Of a stretch of DNA of 32,994 bases, positions 29,327 to 32,994 are shown piece after piece. The stretch covers positions 382 through 33,375 of IMG/VR virus record IMGVR_UViG_3300030104_001840, one strand, 5' to 3'. The notes beneath the pieces are model-generated. The model did not search any database, was not told the DNA's origin, and saw only the letters and a list, made by a program, of their open reading frames with translations. Every line of letters begins with the position of its first letter. Position 1 is the first letter of the stretch. A program made the position numbers and the translations under genes. This DNA comes from a virus.

Positions 29327-30499
29327 TCAATACAAATAATATTCTCCTCTGTTTGGGTTTTCTAATACCATCATAATACAATAACGAGCAGCATCAATAG
29401 CGTGGTCGCCATTCATAGGGTTTGGTTTCTGTAGAGTGTTACCTTGTTTGTCTTTCATCCAGATATAACCTTCTAATTCTTTTTTTAGGTTTTTACTTCT
29501 TGTAGTAACTAATATTTCATTTTGGTTAATTAAGTTAATTCCGTATATAATAGAATCTTTGCCTTTAGTAACTGGAAATATATCGTGTCCATAACTGCGT
29601 AATTCTGCTATTGACTTTGGCTCTGCTGAATCAGCATATATATAACCCATTAAATTATTGTTTAAAATAAAGTTGGATATATCACTGTTAAGCATTTTGT
29701 TTCTGTATAATACTTCATCAAATATGTAACTGTCATTGTATTTGTATAATGCTACAATTGATGTGCTGTCTACAGAATAACCAAAGTCCATTCCATAACC
29801 CATTAATCGTGCTTCATTTGGAACAATATCAATTTCTTTCCACGTTGGAATACAAGCACCTTCAAGTGAGCCGATTTGCCCCAACCCGTAAACTTTCCAC
29901 CAGTTTGCCCAATATGTAGATGTCTTTGCTTTTTCCCTGTTTTTTTCTAATTCATCAATTATAGTTTGTGGCAATACATCATTGTCTTTATAAGTCAGGG
30001 TAGTAAAATCTGTATTAGGTTGCCCAACTAATTCTTTATCTACCCAAAATAATGTAGCTGGGTTATAGTCTAACCATATTTTGCCACTTGTTCTGATTGC
30101 TAATTGTTGATATGCTTCAAACGTTACATTGTTACACTCATTGACAAACAAACAATGCCTACGAGCTCCACGTAATTTATCTGGGCTATCAGTTGAAAAA
30201 AACTCTATATAGCTACCATTACTAAATTCGTATTTTAAGGAACTTTTATTATAGTTGTGGGGTTTATATATTCCCGTCGTCTTAAGTATGTTTAGAAAGT
30301 CTTTTAACGCACCACGTCTTAACGCTGGTATAGTGTCAGTAACTACACTTATTTCTGCATAGGGTGTAGCTATTGCATAATCAATTAATAATGATAGTAT
30401 AGCAAATGTTTTACCAGCACTTGTTCCACCCCTTACAATCTTTGTTCTGCTTTTAAGTAATGATAATTTCTTGACTGCTTTTGTGTGCGCCCATTCCAT
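29327..30499 (-). CDS. terL: terminase large subunit
   Basis: This 390-residue packaging motor has a Walker A (GGTSAGKT, 24-31), a Walker B with catalytic Glu (CLFVNECN, Glu121), a motif III-like segment (IWLDYNPA) and an RNase-H-like nuclease domain with Asp238 (GMDFGYSVD), Asp290 (YIYADSAEP) and Asp365/369 (GDHAIDAARY). It cuts concatemeric DNA and translocates it into proheads. The gene sits after a DUF5681 small-terminase-like gene and a 26-codon ORF. Its start codon shares a base with that ORF's stop (TAATG). Length is at the short end for the family, but all motifs are present. Confidence 0.9.
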   Translation of the reverse strand: MEWAHTKAVKKLSLLKSRTKIVRGGTSAGKTFAILSLLIDYAIATPYAEISVVTDTIPALRRGALKDFLNILKTTGIYKPHNYNKSSLKYEFSNGSYIEFFSTDSPDKLRGARRHCLFVNECNNVTFEAYQQLAIRTSGKIWLDYNPATLFWVDKELVGQPNTDFTTLTYKDNDVLPQTIIDELEKNREKAKTSTYWANWWKVYGLGQIGSLEGACIPTWKEIDIVPNEARLMGYGMDFGYSVDSTSIVALYKYNDSYIFDEVLYRNKMLNSDISNFILNNNLMGYIYADSAEPKSIAELRSYGHDIFPVTKGKDSIIYGINLINQNEILVTTRSKNLKKELEGYIWMKDKQGNTLQKPNPMNGDHAIDAARYCIMMVLENPNRGEYYLY

Positions 30500-30579
30500 T
30501 AAAATTTGCTCATATATTTATAAGTAATGTATTTAAGAGCTTCCCAAACAAGAATTAAAATAAATGCTTTAGATATCAT
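30499..30579 (-). CDS. possible 26-residue hydrophobic peptide between terminase genes
   Basis: The frame MISKAFILILVWEALKYITY, followed by a short basic tail, would form one membrane-associated helix. Its ATG overlaps the last codons of the small terminase-like gene (11 bases) and its TAA shares a base with the terminase start (TAATG). It fills a 69-base gap otherwise empty, and would hand ribosomes on to the terminase gene. Coding is plausible but not proved at this length. Confidence 0.35.
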   Translation of the reverse strand: MISKAFILILVWEALKYITYKYMSKF

Positions 30580-30904
30580 CGTAAGTTAAGTTTGGAAATA
30601 GCCGTGGTTCTTCATTAACAGTAATGTCTTTACTTTCTTTTGGCTTGCCATAGACTGAGTTCATTAAAGCATCGTATGCTCTAACATCACCCTGTCTTGC
30701 TTTTTTTAAAACTGCTAATGTCATTATATCTTCCTGAGTTAAATCTTCATACAAACCAGTTATCGGGTTTTTAGATTTCTCTAATGTTTCTAACCATCGT
30801 TTTGCAATACTGCTTCTGCTAAATGCTCCAACTGGTCTTCCTGCTGGATTACCGCTTTGTCCTTTTTTAAATTGATGTTTCTTTATGTTTTCTTCGTTTG
30901 CCAT
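30569..30904 (-). CDS. DUF5681-like protein, probable terminase small subunit
   Basis: This 111-residue protein starts with the DUF5681 signature (KKHQFKKGQSGNPAGRPVGA). It then has a helical part (SIAKRWLETLEKSK, LAVLKKARQGDVRAYDALMN) and ends GKPKESKDITV...LTYDDI. Proteins with this N-terminus precede large terminases in many prophages and are taken as DNA-binding small subunits that recognise pac sites. I start at the ATG at 30904, because the signature begins there; a longer frame adds an unrelated basic stretch. The stop overlaps the tiny peptide gene. Confidence 0.7.
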   Translation of the reverse strand: MANEENIKKHQFKKGQSGNPAGRPVGAFSRSSIAKRWLETLEKSKNPITGLYEDLTQEDIMTLAVLKKARQGDVRAYDALMNSVYGKPKESKDITVNEEPRLFPNLTYDDI

Positions 30905-30979
30905 TATTATTTTTTTGAGCGCATAGGTAGTTGTAAACTCCATCCCCTTGCAGGATTGCAAAGTGCTTTTTATTTAAGC

Positions 30980-30993
30980 TATATGCGCATATA
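30980..30993. promoter_or_regulatory. 14-bp perfect palindrome between Mom-like and terminase genes
   Basis: TATATGCGCATATA is self-complementary over 14 bases and lies in the 94-bp spacer before the packaging genes. A second weak hairpin (TTGCA/TGCAA, 30943-30956) lies next to it. Possible operator, promoter part or pac-like site; no consensus promoter box is clear. Confidence 0.35.
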
Positions 30994-30998
30994 TATTT

Positions 30999-31658
30999 TT
31001 ATTTTCTTTCTGATATTGTCATTTTTTCTCCTTTATACATTCCTGCTCCTCTTTTATCTATTTCATTAAAAGGTATAATTGGAACATTTATTTTTAATTT
31101 TTTATCTATTAAGTAGATGTATCTATTTTGAAAACCTTTTAATGGTTTTGCTCCAGTGAAATTATATTTACTATCACCTCTTTTAGCCACGATTTGACCG
31201 TTTGCTAGTTTATAAATAGTTCCGTTTTTATTTATTTGAGTTAATTTAAAACCGCTTGCTCTATATATAGTACCGTCTCCACATTGGGTTGCATCTGAAT
31301 AAGACAAAAGCCATTTTATTTGTGGAGCATTTTTTTTAATTAATCGTATGCTTATTGCAATACATCTGCTTTCTGAATACTTGGGCAAATAATCGTCAAA
31401 AGCCATTCTGTTTAATTCAAGCATTTCGTTCCACCTTTTATTTAAATCTTTAATACCTGAGTCAACAAGGGGTAAAACATTTCTTTTATCCATAGGAGAA
31501 CCGTAGCTCATAACTCCGTGTAGTTTGCCGTCTAGAAAACATCCAAAATGTAAGTTGCTCATATAAACAACCTTTCCAGAATAGTGGTGTCTCTTTACAA
31601 AATCGTTAGCAGTTTTGCTTTTTATTACTTTGACTATTATTTCTTTTGCTCTACCCAT
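30999..31658 (-). CDS. Mom-like DNA adenine modification protein
   Basis: This 219-residue protein resembles phage Mu Mom, a GNAT-fold enzyme that modifies adenine to protect phage DNA from host restriction. Visible family features are HHYSGKVVYMSNLHFG (24-39), LELNRMAFDDYLPKY (80-94), the RLIKKNAPQIKWLLSYSDAT core (105-124) and GDGTIYRASGFK (127-138). The start overlaps the ParB-like gene by 22 bases. Mom is usually tightly regulated because it is toxic when expressed early; here it is followed by a palindrome and the packaging genes, so late expression is plausible. The modified base itself cannot be read from sequence. Confidence 0.75.
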   Translation of the reverse strand: MGRAKEIIVKVIKSKTANDFVKRHHYSGKVVYMSNLHFGCFLDGKLHGVMSYGSPMDKRNVLPLVDSGIKDLNKRWNEMLELNRMAFDDYLPKYSESRCIAISIRLIKKNAPQIKWLLSYSDATQCGDGTIYRASGFKLTQINKNGTIYKLANGQIVAKRGDSKYNFTGAKPLKGFQNRYIYLIDKKLKINVPIIPFNEIDKRGAGMYKGEKMTISERK

Positions 31659-32233
31659 TGCATTATTAATAAATATAAAGCGTTCCCATTGCTGTTTTCA
31701 TTTCCAAATGTTTCGACGTATTTAAACTCTTCTGTTTTTTTAATTTCAACTATTGCGTTTTTTACTTCTTCAGCTTGCTTATCTGCTAAAACATAAGTTT
31801 GTTGCTGAATCGGTTCTTTATCTCCATTCGGTAAATTAAACTCGTCGCTTGTTTCTAAATCATCGATATTTTGCCAACTATCCATACCCCAGTTTTCAAG
31901 CTCTACAGTATTCCACTCATTAGCAATAATATCCCAGTCCCATTGACCAAAGCCAACATTGTCTTTAATTGTAAATTCTCGCTGTTCTTTCGCTGATAAT
32001 TCACTTGCTTTAACAATATAAACTTCTTTTAATCCAGCTTCTTTACAAGCCTTTAAACGCATATTACCACCCAGCACAATCATATCATCATTCACAACGA
32101 TTGGGCGTAGTTCTAACATCTTAGGAAATTCTTTAATTGAGTTAACTAATTTTTTAAACTTAATGTCTTTAATTAGTCTTGGGTTATCTGGGTTACTTTT
32201 AACCTTTGATATTTTAATTAATTCACTTTTCAC
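31637..32233 (-). CDS. ParB-like nuclease/DNA-binding domain protein
   Basis: This 198-residue protein starts at a GTG (32233) overlapping the previous stop (GTGA). Its N-terminal ParB/Srx-type domain has NPDNPRL (14-20), an I-V-V strand and GGNMRLKACKEAGL (55-68), the ParB box II-like motif. A WDWDIIANEW segment (98-107) and a conserved C-terminal domain (about 150-198) follow. In phages such proteins often stand beside DNA-modifying enzymes or terminases, where they may act as sequence-specific DNA binders, nucleases or CTPases. Here it is coupled to the Mom-like gene. The exact role in modification or packaging is inference. Confidence 0.75.
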   Translation of the reverse strand: MKSELIKISKVKSNPDNPRLIKDIKFKKLVNSIKEFPKMLELRPIVVNDDMIVLGGNMRLKACKEAGLKEVYIVKASELSAKEQREFTIKDNVGFGQWDWDIIANEWNTVELENWGMDSWQNIDDLETSDEFNLPNGDKEPIQQQTYVLADKQAEEVKNAIVEIKKTEEFKYVETFGNENSNGNALYLLIMQWVEQKK

Positions 32234-32403
32234 GAGCCACAGTTTAAACAGTCTTCATCATCTATTTCACAAGTTCTTTCAGGGCTTTCTATAGCTGACC
32301 TAATAATTGGTCTTAACTTGTTTCCTAGTTCTTGGTCGTTTGGAGTTATGCTTTCTATAAAAAAAAGGTTTCTCATAATTTCTGAGTCAGTTTCTACTTT
32401 CAC
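32230..32403 (-). CDS. small acidic protein with C-terminal Cys motif (57 aa)
   Basis: This 57-residue frame starts at a GTG (32403) and ends at a TGA overlapping the ParB-like start (GTGA). It reads KVETDSEIMRNLFFIESITP and ends in ERTCEIDDEDCLNCGS, with three Cys near the tail. I do not recognise it. An ATG eight codons later would give a shorter product. The coupling and coherent composition support a gene, perhaps a partner of the ParB-like protein. No other function can be read. Confidence 0.5.
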   Translation of the reverse strand: MKVETDSEIMRNLFFIESITPNDQELGNKLRPIIRSAIESPERTCEIDDEDCLNCGS

Positions 32404-32515
32404 TTTTTATTGTTTTAATGATTGATAATTTGGTTAATTCTTCTTTGTGTTTAGTTAAGTAGTTCTGTAACTTGTTTAGGTTGTTTGTTCTTTTTTTAAT
32501 CGTTGTATGTATCAT
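32387..32515 (-). CDS. small basic peptide (42 aa)
   Basis: A Lys/Asn-rich helical frame (MIHTTIKKRTNNLNKLQNYL, then THKEELTKLSIIKTIKSES). It begins inside the preceding gene (20-base overlap) and ends 17 bases inside the following one. The heptad-like Leu spacing suggests a short coiled coil. The coding character is plausible, but low complexity of the AT-rich sequence makes a chance frame possible. Confidence 0.35.
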   Translation of the reverse strand: MIHTTIKKRTNNLNKLQNYLTKHKEELTKLSIIKTIKSESRN

Positions 32516-32849
32516 ATAATTTTTTTACTTCATTGTATAAATCTTTAACACAGCTACTGCAACTAGATGGTTGCTTGTTGGTTTTAAAAACCCTGTTATG
32601 TATGTCTAGCATTTTATGCTGTTCGTCACGTGAAATAACACTACGATAGGTTTCAAAATAATCTCTGCACCAATTGAATTCTTCTTCAGTTAAACATTCT
32701 GCTTTTTTGTAAGGAAACATCTTATTGAGTTTTTCTTTACGCTCATCACACCCACAGTCTTCGCCAGCTATCCATTTAACTACCTTTTTAATTCCAGTAA
32801 ATTCTGTAAAGCGTTCAACAGTATCGCCAAGCCCTTTGTTATTTGCCAT
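32496..32849 (-). CDS. conserved Cys-rich Bacteroidota phage protein (117 aa)
   Basis: This protein has the form GLGDTVERFTEFTGIKKVVK ... GEDCGCDERKEKLNKMFPYK ... IHNRVFKTNKQPSSCSSCVK. Six Cys (32, 34, 52, 61, 97, 100) with C-x-C and C-x-x-C pairs suggest a zinc-binding fold. I know this pattern from early/packaging borders of Bacteroidota phages, without a known function. It starts at an ATG that overlaps the sigma-like gene stop. A role in regulation, modification or packaging is possible by context only. Confidence 0.6.
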   Translation of the reverse strand: MANNKGLGDTVERFTEFTGIKKVVKWIAGEDCGCDERKEKLNKMFPYKKAECLTEEEFNWCRDYFETYRSVISRDEQHKMLDIHNRVFKTNKQPSSCSSCVKDLYNEVKKLYDTYND

Positions 32850-32994
32850 TTTCGTATTGTTTTTTTATTAGTTTTTTGATTTGGTTGATGTCGTTCCATA
32901 CCGTTTTATAACTGATTTTAGTTTCCTTAGCCAGTTTGCTGATATTGCCTTTAAATTTTCTTGTATATAGTTTAAATAGTTTTTCATAGTACCA
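32839..32994 (-). CDS. sigma-70-like DNA-binding protein, C-terminal 51 residues (continuation across the join)
   Basis: The frame enters at 32994 in register with the gene at 1-434 and ends with TAA at 32839, overlapping the Cys-rich gene start (ATGGCAAATAA). This part carries the likely region-4 helix-turn-helix: LYTRKFKGNISKLAKETKI followed by SYKTVWNDINQIKKLIKK. It supplies the DNA-reading end of the 168-residue protein described at the left edge. The first 27 codons of this segment are the repeated 83 bases. Confidence 0.65.
   Translation of the reverse strand, partial: WYYEKLFKLYTRKFKGNISKLAKETKISYKTVWNDINQIKKLIKKQYENGK
32912..32994. repeat. terminal direct repeat, right copy (circular contig overlap)
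   Basis: This copy equals bases 1-83 except g at 32914 where the left copy has a. See the left copy for interpretation. Confidence 0.9.

Overview
The window reads as one complete temperate tailed phage (siphovirus-like) of a Bacteroidota, probably flavobacterial, host. It is AT-rich. Genes start behind A-rich leaders rather than Shine-Dalgarno sequences. Two promoters match the Bacteroidota form (TTTG, about 20 bp, TAnnTTTG), and many proteins belong to families typical of Bacteroidota phages (DUF3127, DUF1376, DUF6633-like, DUF6712-like, XkdF-like protease). The last 83 bases repeat the first 83 with one synonymous mismatch, and joining the ends restores one uninterrupted 168-codon gene. The sequence is therefore best read as a circularly closed genome of about 32.9 kb, not a linear genome with terminal repeats.

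Layout. Except for the repressor (7133..7666) and a small gene after it (7752..7901), all genes lie on the minus strand. The early operon runs leftward from about 6970 to 1 and on across the circle join: a possible Cro-like protein, an excisionase-like HTH protein, recombination or replication accessory proteins, a DnaA-domain-IV-like protein, a DUF1376 replication protein with an internal 18-bp repeat, a DUF6633-like protein, an SSB-like DUF3127 protein, two PD-(D/E)XK-type nucleases, an unlisted ribbon-helix-helix protein and a sigma-like factor. After the join come small Cys-rich proteins, a ParB-like protein and a Mom-like DNA-modification protein, leading into small and large terminase.

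The virion operon continues leftward: tail assembly chaperone with a probable programmed -1 frameshift, tail completion proteins, large tail or baseplate proteins, tape measure, XkdF-like protease, scaffold, major capsid, probable tail tube, portal fused to a MuF-like C-terminus, connector and two LamG-rich fibres. It ends with a coiled-coil membrane protein, amidase, holin-like protein and metallophosphoesterase. Tail genes precede head genes and the portal follows the capsid, which is an unusual order. Two intrinsic terminators bracket scaffold, capsid and tail tube, so these may form a separate transcription unit.

Lysogeny module. The tyrosine integrase (7888..9084) is followed by a dense attP region (9085..9510). 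It holds the 3' end of a tRNA gene as probable crossover core, an intrinsic terminator just after it, direct repeats on both sides, and seven CAGTTG elements spaced one helical turn apart.

Most novel points: the start-less -1 frame ORF behind a T9 slippery run in the tail chaperone gene; the phased CAGTTG array in attP; a shared 19-bp sequence at the starts of the chaperone and scaffold genes; terminators placed directly before structural genes; and about ten very small genes joined to neighbours by ATGA, GTGA or TAATG overlaps.
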